Shown piece after piece: positions 8,710-17,641 of a DNA stretch of 50,698 bases. The translations under genes were made by a program, and so were the position numbers. The stretch lies in assembly GCA_025054775.1 (NCBI GenBank), contig JANWZA010000030.1, forward strand, positions 89,623-140,320, in the 5' to 3' direction. This stretch comes from Microscillaceae bacterium. GTDB lineage: Bacteria > Bacteroidota > Bacteroidia > Cytophagales > Microscillaceae. The notes beneath the pieces were generated by a model. The model saw only the letters and a list, made by a program, of their open reading frames with translations, was not told the DNA's origin and searched no databases. Positions within the stretch are counted from its first letter, which is position 1, and every line of letters starts with the position of its first letter.

Positions 8710-10344
8710 GTGAGCAACCTAAAAAATTCTATCAGTCAAATTCGTCTGCCTTTTATCGTAGGGCTCACCTTAGCCTGTGGTATCTTGATTGGGGCTACTT
8801 TGTTCGGAAATAATAAAAAAACAAGCCAACTCTTACAAGGCTATGCCAAGTTCAAAGAAATTCTAGGCTACATAGACCAAATGTACGTAGATACCGTAAA
8901 TACAGAAGAACTCACTGACTATGCCATTGAAAAGATGTTAGAAAAATTAGACCCACACAGTGTTTACATTCCTGCCAAAAATGTACAAATGGCAAATATG
9001 CAATTAGAAGGTGATTTTGAAGGCATAGGCATTGAGTTCAACATTTTTAGGGATACTATCATTGTCGTAGCTCCTATATCAGGAGGCCCCTCAGAACAAG
9101 TAGGGCTACAATCAGGCGACAAAATTATCAAGGTAGACGGCAAGAATGTAGCAGGTATAAAAATTGACAACATGCAAGTCTTCAAGCTATTACGAGGAAA
9201 GAAAGGAACCAAAGTTAATCTAGAAATCAAGCGAAAAAACAGTAAAGAACTGCTCAATTATACTATCATTCGTGATAAAATTCCACAACATTCGGTAGAT
9301 GTAAGCTACATGATTGATAAAAAAACAGGTTATATTAAAGTGAGCCGCTTTGCCGCTAATACCTACCGCGAATTCAAAGAAGCCCTAGAAAAGCTAAAAG
9401 CCAAAGGTATGCAACAACTTTTAATTGACCTGCGAGACAACCCCGGTGGATATCTTGACCGCGCATACAACATGGCTGATGAACTGCTAGATGGCAATAA
9501 AATGATTGTGTATACTGACGGCAGAGGTACACGCTATGACCAACAATATAGAGCCCACATTGACGGAGCATTTGAGAAAGGAGCAGTAGTGATTTTAATT
9601 GATGAAGGAAGTGCCTCTGCCTCAGAAATCCTAGCAGGTGCTATACAAGATAACGACCGAGGGCTAATCGTAGGAAGACGCTCCTTTGGAAAAGGATTAG
9701 TACAAGCCCCTATCGATTTGAGCGACGGCTCTGAATTAAGACTTACTATTTCACGCTACTATACCCCAAGTGGAAGATCTATCCAAAAGCCTTATTCACA
9801 TGATGGCAAAAAAGAAGACTATAACTTAGAACTTTACCACCGTTTCCAAAAAGGCGAGTTTTTCTCGGCAGATAGCATTAAGGTAAACGAAAAATTAAAG
9901 TACAAAACTTCAAAAGGTCGCATCGTATACGGTGGCGGTGGAATTGTACCCGATGTATTTGTGCCCTTGGATACTACCGAAAATAGCAAATTTTTGAATG
10001 AACTTTACAGTAAAAATATCCTTCGTGAATTTTGCCTCAATTATGCCAATGATAACAAAGCCACGCTTTCCAAAATGAAATTTTCAGAATTCCGTACTAA
10101 TTTTCAAATCACAGACCAACTGCTTAATAGCTTAGTAGAAAATGCCAAAAAATCAGGAGCAGCCTACTCTGATGCTGATTTTCAACGCTCTAAAGAGTTA
10201 ATTAGAAACCACATGAAAGCCTTTATTGCGCGTAGCCTGTATGGGCAAGAGGGCTTCTTTCCTATTTGGCTAGAACGTGATAAAGATTTTCAAACCGCTA
10301 TCAAACTGTTTGACAAAGCCCGCGAAATTGAGCAAATGAAATGA
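8710..10344 (+). CDS. S41-family carboxy-terminal processing protease (CtpA type)
   Basis: A 544-residue membrane-anchored or exported serine protease. An N-terminal hydrophobic segment (LPFIVGLTLACGILIGATLF, about 13-32) is followed by a PDZ domain (FEGIGIEFN to VDGKNVAGI). The peptidase core has LIDLRDNPGGYLDRA, the serine region GSASASEILAGA, and the lysine region GRRSFGKGLVQ, which together form the Ser-Lys dyad. A helical C-terminal extension of roughly 150 residues follows. The start codon is GTG; no better ATG precedes the hydrophobic segment. The gene is monocistronic, with a strong terminator hairpin 38 bases past the stop. Such proteases trim C termini of envelope proteins; the substrate here is unknown. 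Confidence 0.93.
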   Translation: MSNLKNSISQIRLPFIVGLTLACGILIGATLFGNNKKTSQLLQGYAKFKEILGYIDQMYVDTVNTEELTDYAIEKMLEKLDPHSVYIPAKNVQMANMQLEGDFEGIGIEFNIFRDTIIVVAPISGGPSEQVGLQSGDKIIKVDGKNVAGIKIDNMQVFKLLRGKKGTKVNLEIKRKNSKELLNYTIIRDKIPQHSVDVSYMIDKKTGYIKVSRFAANTYREFKEALEKLKAKGMQQLLIDLRDNPGGYLDRAYNMADELLDGNKMIVYTDGRGTRYDQQYRAHIDGAFEKGAVVILIDEGSASASEILAGAIQDNDRGLIVGRRSFGKGLVQAPIDLSDGSELRLTISRYYTPSGRSIQKPYSHDGKKEDYNLELYHRFQKGEFFSADSIKVNEKLKYKTSKGRIVYGGGGIVPDVFVPLDTTENSKFLNELYSKNILREFCLNYANDNKATLSKMKFSEFRTNFQITDQLLNSLVENAKKSGAAYSDADFQRSKELIRNHMKAFIARSLYGQEGFFPIWLERDKDFQTAIKLFDKAREIEQMK

Positions 10345-10382
10345 GATAAGGCAAAGTAACATTTAGGAATTAACAAAAACTA

Positions 10383-10420
10383 AAAACATAGTTCTTAGCT
10401 TTCATAAAGAACTATGTTTT
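10383..10420 (+). terminator. Strong hairpin terminator after the S41 protease
   Basis: A perfect 14-bp stem, AAAACATAGTTCTT (10,383-10,396) with AAGAACTATGTTTT (10,407-10,420), encloses a 10-base loop. The A and T ends make it potentially bidirectional. It starts 38 bases after the protease stop codon. Confidence 0.85.
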
Positions 10421-10878
10421 CTCTACCTTAATTACAAAATTTTATTTTGTACTCAATCAACATTAAACAAGTACTATTTTGAACGTGAGTTAAGCAACCA
10501 AATCTTGGATAAGTACAATATTTTGCGTAATCCATAAGATTAAAAAACTATAATCCAAGGGGTTAATCACCTTTCAATTACTCAAAATCTTTTTTATTAA
10601 GTATACTCAACTAACAGAGGTTTTGATTTTTTAGAAATCGGAACTGACTGAAAATCCAAATTTTATATTTGGAAAATTTACAAAATCACTTTTTATTTAG
10701 TATAATTATCTATCAAAACTTTAACATATAACTTAATTAAAATGTATAGTGTTATGAAATTGTTTTTTACAACCTAATAATGCTTGATTGGGTACTTTTG
10801 CGTAAATATTTTTGCGTAAAGAATTATCACACATTTAAACCACCGCTGTATTTAAGGCGATACACTTTCAATCATTGG

Positions 10879-10909
10879 TTTGTATATATGAAAAAAATTT
10901 CTATCTTTG
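10879..10909 (+). promoter_or_regulatory. Bacteroidota-type promoter of tRNA-Ser
   Basis: TTTG (10,879-10,882), a 19-base spacer and TATCTTTG (10,902-10,909) give a full consensus match, 27 bases before the tRNA-Ser 5' end. Confidence 0.8.
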
Positions 10910-10935
10910 CAAGCAAAACTTAATTGATAGCTCTT

Positions 10936-11022
<87 letters not shown>

Positions 11023-11142
11023 CTATTGAAGTTATGAATATAAGAAAATGAAATTTTAACTTATTGATTTTCAACATGTTGTGGTAAGGGCATTTTTTTT
11101 TCAAAGAGCTCAATTTATTGATGCTGAACTTACACTTTATCA

Positions 11143-12168
11143 ATGGAACTTAAAAACGACCTATTACTCAGAACCTTACAACACCAACCTACCAAACGGA
11201 AGCCCGTTTGGCTCATGCGGCAAGCAGGACGTATCCTTCCCGAATATCGTCAAATCAGAGAAACAGTACGTAACTTTAAGGACATGGTAAAAAATCCTAA
11301 TATTGCTGCTGAAGTTACACTCCAACCTGTGGACCTATTAGGCGTGGATGCCGCTATTATTTTCTCTGATATATTAGTTATTCCCGAAGCTATGGGTCTA
11401 ACCTACGAAATAGCTGAAACTAAGGGGCCTTATTTTCCTAAACCTGTCCAAACCTATAAAGACATAGAAATTTTGCGTATAGCCGAACCTGAGCAAGACT
11501 TGGCTTATGTATTAGAGGCAATTCGTATTGCAAAGAAGGCTCTTAATCATCGTGTTCCTTTGATTGGCTTTGCAGGCGCTCCTTGGACAATTTTTGCTTA
11601 TATGGTTGAGGGTAAAGGCTCTAAAACCTTTTCCAAAGCCAAGGCTATGCTTTACCAAGCCCCTCAATTAGCACACCAGCTATTAGACAAGATTACGCAA
11701 AGCACTATCGCTTATCTTAAAGCACAAATAAATGCAGGAGCTAACGTAGTGCAAATTTTTGACTCATGGGCAGGTATTCTTTCTCCTGAAACTTACCAAG
11801 AATTTTCCTTGAGGTACATTCAAAAAATTTGTGAAGCAATTACCGAGGCACCTCTCATAGTTTTCGCTAAAGGTGCATTTTTCGCACGGTTAGAAATGGG
11901 TAAGTTACCTTGCGCTTGTATCGGCTTGGATTGGACAATGCACCCTGTTACCTCACGTCAGCTTATCGGTGAAAATAAGGTGTTGCAGGGAAATTTAGAC
12001 CCGTGTGTGCTTTACGCTGATTTTGATACTATACGCAAGCATACGCTCCAAATGCTTAAAGATTTTGGCACTAAACATATTGCTAACCTCGGACACGGTG
12101 TTTATCCTGATATTGAGGTTGATAAGGTAAAATGTTTTATTGATACAGTAAAAGAATTTGAAACATAA
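11143..12168 (+). CDS. hemE: Uroporphyrinogen decarboxylase
   Basis: A 341-residue cytosolic enzyme that decarboxylates the four acetate side chains of uroporphyrinogen III to coproporphyrinogen III in heme synthesis. The family signature [17 protein letters not shown] is at about residues 20-36, the [16 protein letters not shown] segment at about 142-157, and the C-terminal [13 protein letters not shown] at about 317-329. All are intact and the length is standard. It lies 120 bases after tRNA-Ser and could be read from the tRNA promoter; no separate promoter was evident. No other heme gene is in the window. Confidence 0.97.
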   Translation: MELKNDLLLRTLQHQPTKRKPVWLMRQAGRILPEYRQIRETVRNFKDMVKNPNIAAEVTLQPVDLLGVDAAIIFSDILVIPEAMGLTYEIAETKGPYFPKPVQTYKDIEILRIAEPEQDLAYVLEAIRIAKKALNHRVPLIGFAGAPWTIFAYMVEGKGSKTFSKAKAMLYQAPQLAHQLLDKITQSTIAYLKAQINAGANVVQIFDSWAGILSPETYQEFSLRYIQKICEAITEAPLIVFAKGAFFARLEMGKLPCACIGLDWTMHPVTSRQLIGENKVLQGNLDPCVLYADFDTIRKHTLQMLKDFGTKHIANLGHGVYPDIEVDKVKCFIDTVKEFET

Positions 12169-12209
12169 GTATTTGAAAAATGTGTGAGAAAATATAGAAA
12201 TAAAATCTT

Positions 12210-13289
12210 ATGCAAAATTACTATCAAGTCTTAGGGCTAAATACTGATGCTTCGGCAGAGGAGATAAAAAAAGCCTATCGCTTGTATGCTAGCAAAATGC
12301 ACCCTGACAAGCACCAAGGCGATAACTTTTTTGAAGAACGATTTAAGGAAATTCAGAAAGCTTACCAGGTGCTTTCTAATCCGCAAAGCAAAGAAGCCTA
12401 TGACTTGAAACTAAAAAACTGGGGAAATAATAATTTCCTAATTTATCAAAGTAAATTAAATGAACTAGAAATTCGTGAAGCCCTTATCAGACAAAAAGAA
12501 CTTTACTGGAAACAAAAAGAAATAGAACTTACTCGCAACACCTACCGCCAAACCGCTAAAAAATATAACACCGTGATTATCGTTTCGTTTTTACTCAATA
12601 TTTTACTTTTTTTTGCATGGTTTTTAGAAAAAAACCACACTTTTGAACAAAATTTTTCACAAAGTATTTATCAACAACTTCCTTACGCATATCCTTCCAA
12701 GCCTGAACCAAAAAGAAGAGAAAATACCACAAATGCTTTGAGTCCCCAAGAGATGCAAAACTGGTGGAATAGTTTGGATAGTACCTGGAAAAGTATTTTC
12801 AAGAAAAACCTTGCACTTCAAGACCAAGATGAACCTTCACTTCAGGAAATCCAAGAAATGTTAAGATTACGCCGGTTAGATCTCAATAATAGTCAGGTTA
12901 AAGATTTACTACCTTTAAACAAACTAACGAACTTACGTACCTTGCATTGCTCTGGCAATCCTATCCGTAGCTTACAAGGTATCGAAAATAACCTCTACTT
13001 GGAAGAACTTTGGTGCTACAATACCTTTATAGAAAATCTTGTACCATTGCAATCTTTATATTACTTAAAGAGGCTTTCTTTCAATAATACCCCTGTCAAA
13101 GATTTAAGTCCTTTGGAAAAATTACCTAATTTGCAGATAGTAAATTGTTCTAAAACACAAATCCAAACATTGTATCCTTTGCAAAATTTACCTAATTTGC
13201 GGTTTGTAGGATGTTTTGAAAATGCTATCCCTATTACCGAACTACGCGACTTTGAAACCAAAAACCCACTTTGTAAAATCATTTATTAG
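12210..13289 (+). CDS. J-domain / transmembrane / leucine-rich repeat fusion protein
   Basis: A 359-residue protein of unusual architecture. Residues 1-66 form a J domain with an intact HPD motif at 31-33 and FKEIQKAYQVLSNP, which normally activates DnaK-type Hsp70. A charged helix is followed by one transmembrane segment (about 121-139). The C-terminal half, from residue 220, has six consecutive 22-residue leucine-rich repeats (LRRLDLNN, LRTLHCSG, LEELWCYN, LKRLSFNN, LQIVNCSK, LRFVGCFE). The J domain would face the cytosol and the repeats the periplasm, by inference from domain type. It starts 41 bases after hemE and ends five bases before the glycosyltransferase gene, suggesting one operon. 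The function is unknown. Confidence 0.88.
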   Translation: MQNYYQVLGLNTDASAEEIKKAYRLYASKMHPDKHQGDNFFEERFKEIQKAYQVLSNPQSKEAYDLKLKNWGNNNFLIYQSKLNELEIREALIRQKELYWKQKEIELTRNTYRQTAKKYNTVIIVSFLLNILLFFAWFLEKNHTFEQNFSQSIYQQLPYAYPSKPEPKRRENTTNALSPQEMQNWWNSLDSTWKSIFKKNLALQDQDEPSLQEIQEMLRLRRLDLNNSQVKDLLPLNKLTNLRTLHCSGNPIRSLQGIENNLYLEELWCYNTFIENLVPLQSLYYLKRLSFNNTPVKDLSPLEKLPNLQIVNCSKTQIQTLYPLQNLPNLRFVGCFENAIPITELRDFETKNPLCKIIY

Positions 13290-13294
13290 CTTAC

Positions 13295-14365
13295 ATGAAA
13301 ATTTTATTCCTATTTCCCTATCCTTTAGGGAGTGCCCCTTCGCAACGTTTTCGCTTTGAACAATACTTGCACTTTTTGAAAGAAAAAAATATCACCTACC
13401 AAACACAGGGGTTTCTTGATGAGAAAACTTGGCAAATCCTATACAAAAAAGGTCATATCTCCCAAAAACTTTTTGGAATTTTGAGAGGTTTTCTACGTAG
13501 GTTTTTTATACTTCTTCGTATGTATCAATACGATTTTATATTTATTCACCGTGAAGCTTCCCCTATTTTATATCCTTTTTTTGAGCTGATTATAGCTAAA
13601 ATTTTCAAAAAAAAAATCATTTTTGACTTCGATGATGCCATATGGTTGCCTAATACCTCACAAGAAAATCGTTTAGTAGCAGGTATAAAATTTCACCAAA
13701 AGACAAATTTAATTTGTAAGTGGGCGTATAAAATCAGTGCAGGAAATGATTATCTATGCGAATATGCTAAAAAATTTAACCAGAACGTAATCCTTAATCC
13801 TACTACAATTGATACAGAAAATTTGCATAATCCTGCACTTTTTCAGGTAAAAAAATTAGAAAAAATTGTAATAGGCTGGACAGGCACTCACTCTACAATT
13901 GTATATCTAAACGGAATTGTACCGATTTTACAAAATTTAGAACAAAAATTTGACTTTTATTTTTTAGTCATTTCTAACCAACAGCCCTCTTTTCAATTAA
14001 AATCACTACGATATGTAGCTTGGCAAAAAGAAACCGAAATACCTGACCTTATGCAAATAGATATAGGCATAATGCCACTTACCGACGACGCGTGGGCAAA
14101 AGGCAAATGCGGATTTAAGGCTCTGCAATACATGGCGTTAGGTATTCCCGCTTTGGTTTCTCCCGTAGGGGTAAATCAAAAAATTGTAGATAATGGCATT
14201 AATGGTTTTTGGTGTAGTACTGCTGAAGAGTGGCTCAACGCTTTAACTTTGCTTTTAGAAAATTCAGAATTGAGGCAAAATATGGGCAAAGAAGCACGCA
14301 AAAAAATTGAGAGGCACTACTCGGTACTTGCAAATAAGGAAAACTTTTTACAACTTTTTAGCTGA
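13295..14365 (+). CDS. Glycosyltransferase family 4-like (GT-B fold)
   Basis: A 356-residue glycosyltransferase. The N-terminal half has the FPYPLGSAPSQRFRFEQYL entry typical of GT4-like enzymes and a FDFDDAIWLPN segment. The C-terminal half contains IGWTGTHSTIVYL, and then KCGFKALQYMALGIPALVSP, which corresponds to the nucleotide-sugar binding E-x7-E region. No transmembrane segment was seen, so it probably acts at the inner membrane surface on a lipid- or protein-linked glycan. Donor and acceptor cannot be told from sequence. It follows the J-LRR gene by five bases and converges on rsmB with a gap of three bases and no obvious terminator. Confidence 0.85.
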   Translation: MKILFLFPYPLGSAPSQRFRFEQYLHFLKEKNITYQTQGFLDEKTWQILYKKGHISQKLFGILRGFLRRFFILLRMYQYDFIFIHREASPILYPFFELIIAKIFKKKIIFDFDDAIWLPNTSQENRLVAGIKFHQKTNLICKWAYKISAGNDYLCEYAKKFNQNVILNPTTIDTENLHNPALFQVKKLEKIVIGWTGTHSTIVYLNGIVPILQNLEQKFDFYFLVISNQQPSFQLKSLRYVAWQKETEIPDLMQIDIGIMPLTDDAWAKGKCGFKALQYMALGIPALVSPVGVNQKIVDNGINGFWCSTAEEWLNALTLLLENSELRQNMGKEARKKIERHYSVLANKENFLQLFS

Positions 14366-14368
14366 TTT

Positions 14369-15595
14369 TTAAGCCTTCCGTTCTAATAGTGCCATATAAA
14401 AACCATCAAAACCACTTTGCGAAGGTAGAATAGTCTGTTCATTTCGCAAGAAGAATTCTTTACCTGCTTCAGAGGCTAAAAATTTTTTTACCTGTTCGTG
14501 ATTTTCAGACGGTAAAATACTACAAGTAGCATATACCATTTTACCTCCCTTTTTGAGCATAGGGCTGTAATTTTGCAAAATATACTGTTGCTTTTCTCTT
14601 ACTTTATCTAAGAAATCAAGAGAGAGTTTCCACTTTGCGTCAGGGTTCCTACGTAAAACTCCTAAACCAGAGCAGGGGACATCTAACAAAAGTCTATCAG
14701 CTTTTTGAGCTAATTTTTTGATAGTTTTGAGGCTGTCAATTGGTCTTGTTTCAATATTAAAGGCTTGAGCTCGCCTAGCACGCCTTTTTAATTCTTGCAA
14801 TTTCCATGCTTCGGTATCTAGGGCAAGGATACGTCCTTTATTTTGCATTAAAGCAGCTAGATGTAAAGTTTTTCCTCCGGCTCCTGCACAAGCATCTATA
14901 ACGGTGTGTGAAGGTTTTACGTCTAGGAAATGAGCTACGCACTGCGAAGAAGCATCTTGCACTTCAAACAAACCTTGCAAAAAAAGGGGATTTTTGAAGA
15001 TATTTTGCCGATTTTTAAGTAATAGTGCCTCAGGGTAATTAGGTAATAATTCGGTTTCTATATTAAAATTTCTTAACTCACTTTGCAAATCCTTAGGCTG
15101 AATAAGTAAGGTATTAGCTCTCAAAACGACCTCTGCAGGCTGATTCAAAATTGCTATTTCTCGGTGCCAGAGTTCGGCTAACTCTTGCCAAGCCAAATCA
15201 TTTAACCAATCAGGTACGGAGTGAGAAATTTTGGCTTCCATCTCCGCGTTTTGCATACGACTATATACCTTCCTCCAAGAGATTTTGTTAAAAATTTCCC
15301 ATTCAGGTAATTTGTTGCCTTTTGTTAGAAAATAGACTGCAATAATGGTATAAAAATCAGTAGTATAGTATGTATTTTTATAATCTTTATAAGGAATTTC
15401 GCAAAGGAATAGTAAATATCGCCAAAAGCGTACAATATCATAGGTAGTTTGTGCCAAGAAGGCCCTGTCTCGTGCTCCCCATTTAGGATTAGATTTGAGT
15501 AATTTTTCTATCGCTTTGTCAGCATAGGCATTGCGGTTAAAAATTTGCTCTAGGGTGTGGGCTACGGCTTGCACAAGATTAAGATGTATTTTCAT
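14369..15595 (-). CDS. rsmB: 16S rRNA (cytosine-5) methyltransferase, RsmB/NOP family
   Basis: A 408-residue SAM-dependent RNA methyltransferase. A helical NusB-like N-terminal region (about 1-140) precedes the catalytic domain. Motif I reads VIDACAGAGGKTLHLAAL, motif IV DVPCSGLGVLRRNPDAKW and motif VI VYATCSILPSENHEQV; the PC and TC cysteines of the catalytic mechanism are both present. The architecture favours RsmB (m5C967) over RsmF, but the exact target is an inference. It is convergent with the glycosyltransferase gene and has a -7-like motif (15,624-15,631) 28 bases upstream. Confidence 0.88.
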   Translation of the reverse strand: MKIHLNLVQAVAHTLEQIFNRNAYADKAIEKLLKSNPKWGARDRAFLAQTTYDIVRFWRYLLFLCEIPYKDYKNTYYTTDFYTIIAVYFLTKGNKLPEWEIFNKISWRKVYSRMQNAEMEAKISHSVPDWLNDLAWQELAELWHREIAILNQPAEVVLRANTLLIQPKDLQSELRNFNIETELLPNYPEALLLKNRQNIFKNPLFLQGLFEVQDASSQCVAHFLDVKPSHTVIDACAGAGGKTLHLAALMQNKGRILALDTEAWKLQELKRRARRAQAFNIETRPIDSLKTIKKLAQKADRLLLDVPCSGLGVLRRNPDAKWKLSLDFLDKVREKQQYILQNYSPMLKKGGKMVYATCSILPSENHEQVKKFLASEAGKEFFLRNEQTILPSQSGFDGFYMALLERKA

Positions 15596-15623
15596 AAAAA
15601 ATTAAGCAAGAACAATCAGTCTA

Positions 15624-15631
15624 CAAATTTA
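15624..15631 (-). promoter_or_regulatory. Candidate -7 element of rsmB
   Basis: The minus strand reads TAAATTTG, a TAnnTTTG match, 28 bases before the rsmB start codon. No -33 TTG is evident. Confidence 0.4.
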
Positions 15632-15837
15632 CACCTTATTTTAAGCTTAAAGCACTCTTATTTTTTGTAATAAGGCAAAATTAAAAACAGGAATTTTTAA
15701 GATGCAAAATTCGCCTCTAATTTAGGAATTAGTAGTTTATACTCTCGTTTTTTTTGCTATACATGTAGGAATTTTACACAAGTTCACAAATTTTTAGAAT
15801 CAAGTATAAGCAAAACCCCCTAATTACGGAATAAGCA

Positions 15838-15897
15838 TAAGCGAAGCCTTGTAAAGCACACCCTTTCGCCTTTTAAGGCAAAAGGCAAAAGGAACAC
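15838..15897 (-). repeat. Dispersed intergenic repeat, copy A
   Basis: The reverse complement of this 60-base block aligns with the first half of the block at 35,741-35,872. Shared pieces include GTTCCTTTTGCC, a GCC-TAA centre, AAAGGG and GCTTTACA-GGCTTCGC. It is a shorter or decayed copy lying in the opposite orientation, between two gene starts. The copy outside coding sequence, with hairpin potential and no ORF, suggests a non-autonomous intergenic repeat family. Confidence 0.65.
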
Positions 15898-15977
15898 CTA
15901 GAAAAATTACTATTACTAAATACTCGACTAAATCCTAAAATAAACATATAAACACGAAAAAAAAACGCAAATAAAGT

Positions 15978-15985
15978 TATATTTG
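15978..15985 (+). promoter_or_regulatory. Candidate -7 element of the thioredoxin-NHL gene
   Basis: TATATTTG matches TAnnTTTG, 23 bases before the GTG at 16,009 and 35 before the ATG at 16,021. No -33 TTG is evident. Confidence 0.45.
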
Positions 15986-16008
15986 CACCCAAAATATTCA
16001 TTTGCAGA

Positions 16009-17628
16009 GTGGCATTTCGTATGTATTTTTTATACTACCCCTCCAGAATATGGCTTTTAAGAAAATTTTGCTATCAAAATTGTAGTATTATTTTACTTTT
16101 ACTGTGTTTGAAGACATTAGTAGCCTGCAATACACAATCTCAAAAAAATGAGTTCAAAAATAAAAAAGACACCTTACAAGTATCTAAAAAAGCAGATACT
16201 TTGGACATGGTCAATGCCCCTGAAATCAATACTGAATATGGCTGGCTCAATACAGATACGAGTTACTCTATCAAAGATTTTAGAGGAAAAATTGTTTTAT
16301 TAGATTTTTGGACATTTGGTTGTATCAACTGCCACCATATCTTGCCTGAAATCAAGAAATTAGAGCAAGAGTACCGTCGCGAATTAGTGGTTATTGGTAT
16401 TCACTCTGCCAAATTCGAAGCAGAGAAGACCACTAATAACATTAAGAAAGCTATTCTTAAATTTGACATTGGACACCCTGTAGTAAATGATGCTGACTAC
16501 AAAGTATGGAATGCTTACACCGTGAAAGCTTGGCCTACCCTAGTGTTGATCAATCCTGAAGGAAAAATTGTATTTCAAAAATCGGGGGAAGGGGCATATC
16601 GGTATGTGAAAGAATATATTGACCGCATTATTAAGGAGCAGGGCAATAAAATTAACCGAACTCCTATTACTTTTCAACTAGAAAAAAATAAAGAAAAAAA
16701 AGGAATTTTACGCTTTCCATCTAAAATGGTATTAGATACGGAAGGCAACCTTCTTGTAACGGATAGCGGCAACCATCGTATACTCAAGATAAGCCCCGAA
16801 GGGAAAATTTTGCTTACCATAGGGAGTGGAAAAGAAGGATTTCAAGATGGATATTTTGCCCAAGCGGCTTTTTCAGAACCCCAAGGCTTAGCACTTAAAG
16901 GCAACCTGCTCTATATTGCCGATACCAAAAACCACGCAATTAGGGTAGCCAATTTGCAAACGCAAATCGTACAAACTTTGGCTGGAAACGGCAAAATGGG
17001 CTACTATTATTTTGAGGACAAGTGGGGAACTCCTGTTAATCCTAATAGTCCTTGGGATTTGTGGATTGACGAGAAGCAAAACCTTATGTATATTGCTAAT
17101 GCAGGCAATCACCAAATTCTGCAAATGAATCTCCAAACGAACCAAATTTTTCGCTTTGCAGGCACAGGCAGAGAAGCCCTTACCGACGGTGATTTGAAAC
17201 AAGCCGCTTTTAACCAACCCAGCGGCTTGGTACAAATACAAGATACTTTGCTCTACGTAGCCGATGCCGAAGCTAGTGCTATTCGGCAAATTGACCTCAA
17301 AAATAAAACCGTCAAAACAATTATTGGCAAAGGATTATTTGACTTTGGCGACATAGACGGCTCTTTTGAAGAAGCCTTGCTACAACATTGTGTAGGTATT
17401 AGCAAACTTACTGATAACCAACTACTTATTGCTGATACCTACAACGGAAAAATTAAAATTGCAGATTTGCAACAAAAACGCATCTATTCCCTTGCACTCG
17501 GCTTTGAAGAGCCTAACCAAGCCCTTGTTTGGAAAAATACACTTTGGGTAAGCGATACGAATAATCACCAAATCGTAAAAATCAACCTACTTACCAATGA
17601 AAGGCAAGTACTAAATATTCAGCCATAA
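16009..17628 (+). CDS. Thioredoxin-like / NHL-repeat lipoprotein (NHLRC2-like)
   Basis: The 539-residue product has a lipoprotein signal ending in LVAC (Cys40), so it is probably attached to the envelope. Residues about 70-210 form a thioredoxin/TlpA-like domain with WTFGCINCHHI, the CxxC pair being Cys105/Cys108. Residues about 230-539 form a beta-propeller with six NHL-type units, marked by VTDSGNHRILKI, IADTKNHAIRV, IANAGNHQILQM, VADAEASAIRQI, IADTYNGKIKI and VSDTNNHQIVKI. The order matches the NHLRC2 family. The start may be GTG 16,009 or ATG 16,021; both keep the signal. A redox role in the periplasm is an inference from the domains. It is convergent with the CoA-transferase gene. Confidence 0.9.
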   Translation: MAFRMYFLYYPSRIWLLRKFCYQNCSIILLLLCLKTLVACNTQSQKNEFKNKKDTLQVSKKADTLDMVNAPEINTEYGWLNTDTSYSIKDFRGKIVLLDFWTFGCINCHHILPEIKKLEQEYRRELVVIGIHSAKFEAEKTTNNIKKAILKFDIGHPVVNDADYKVWNAYTVKAWPTLVLINPEGKIVFQKSGEGAYRYVKEYIDRIIKEQGNKINRTPITFQLEKNKEKKGILRFPSKMVLDTEGNLLVTDSGNHRILKISPEGKILLTIGSGKEGFQDGYFAQAAFSEPQGLALKGNLLYIADTKNHAIRVANLQTQIVQTLAGNGKMGYYYFEDKWGTPVNPNSPWDLWIDEKQNLMYIANAGNHQILQMNLQTNQIFRFAGTGREALTDGDLKQAAFNQPSGLVQIQDTLLYVADAEASAIRQIDLKNKTVKTIIGKGLFDFGDIDGSFEEALLQHCVGISKLTDNQLLIADTYNGKIKIADLQQKRIYSLALGFEEPNQALVWKNTLWVSDTNNHQIVKINLLTNERQVLNIQP

Positions 17629-17641
17629 TTAAGATGAAAAG

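Larger units (their letters stand above)
10345..10935. other. Non-coding interval between the S41 protease and tRNA-Ser
   Basis: About 590 AT-rich bases. It holds the terminator at 10,383-10,420 and the tRNA-Ser promoter near 10,879-10,909. Two further -7-like motifs also occur: TACTTTTG at 10,793-10,800 (with a TTG 20 bases upstream) and TATTTTTG at 10,807-10,814, inside a direct repeat of TTTTGCGTAAA. A 47-codon open frame at 10,780-10,923 overlaps both promoters and is probably not a gene. Nothing else recognisable was seen. Confidence 0.6.
15596..16008. other. Divergent intergenic region with dispersed repeat
   Basis: About 410 bases between divergent rsmB and the thioredoxin-NHL gene. 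It carries a -7-like element for each side (15,624-15,631 minus; 15,978-15,985 plus) and one copy of the dispersed repeat at 15,838-15,897. No ORF was recognised. Confidence 0.6.

Noticed and set aside
10780-10923. A 47-codon open frame before tRNA-Ser
   Set aside because: It runs across two promoter motifs and ends 13 bases before the tRNA; the translated sequence shows no signal, domain or pattern. It is probably chance.
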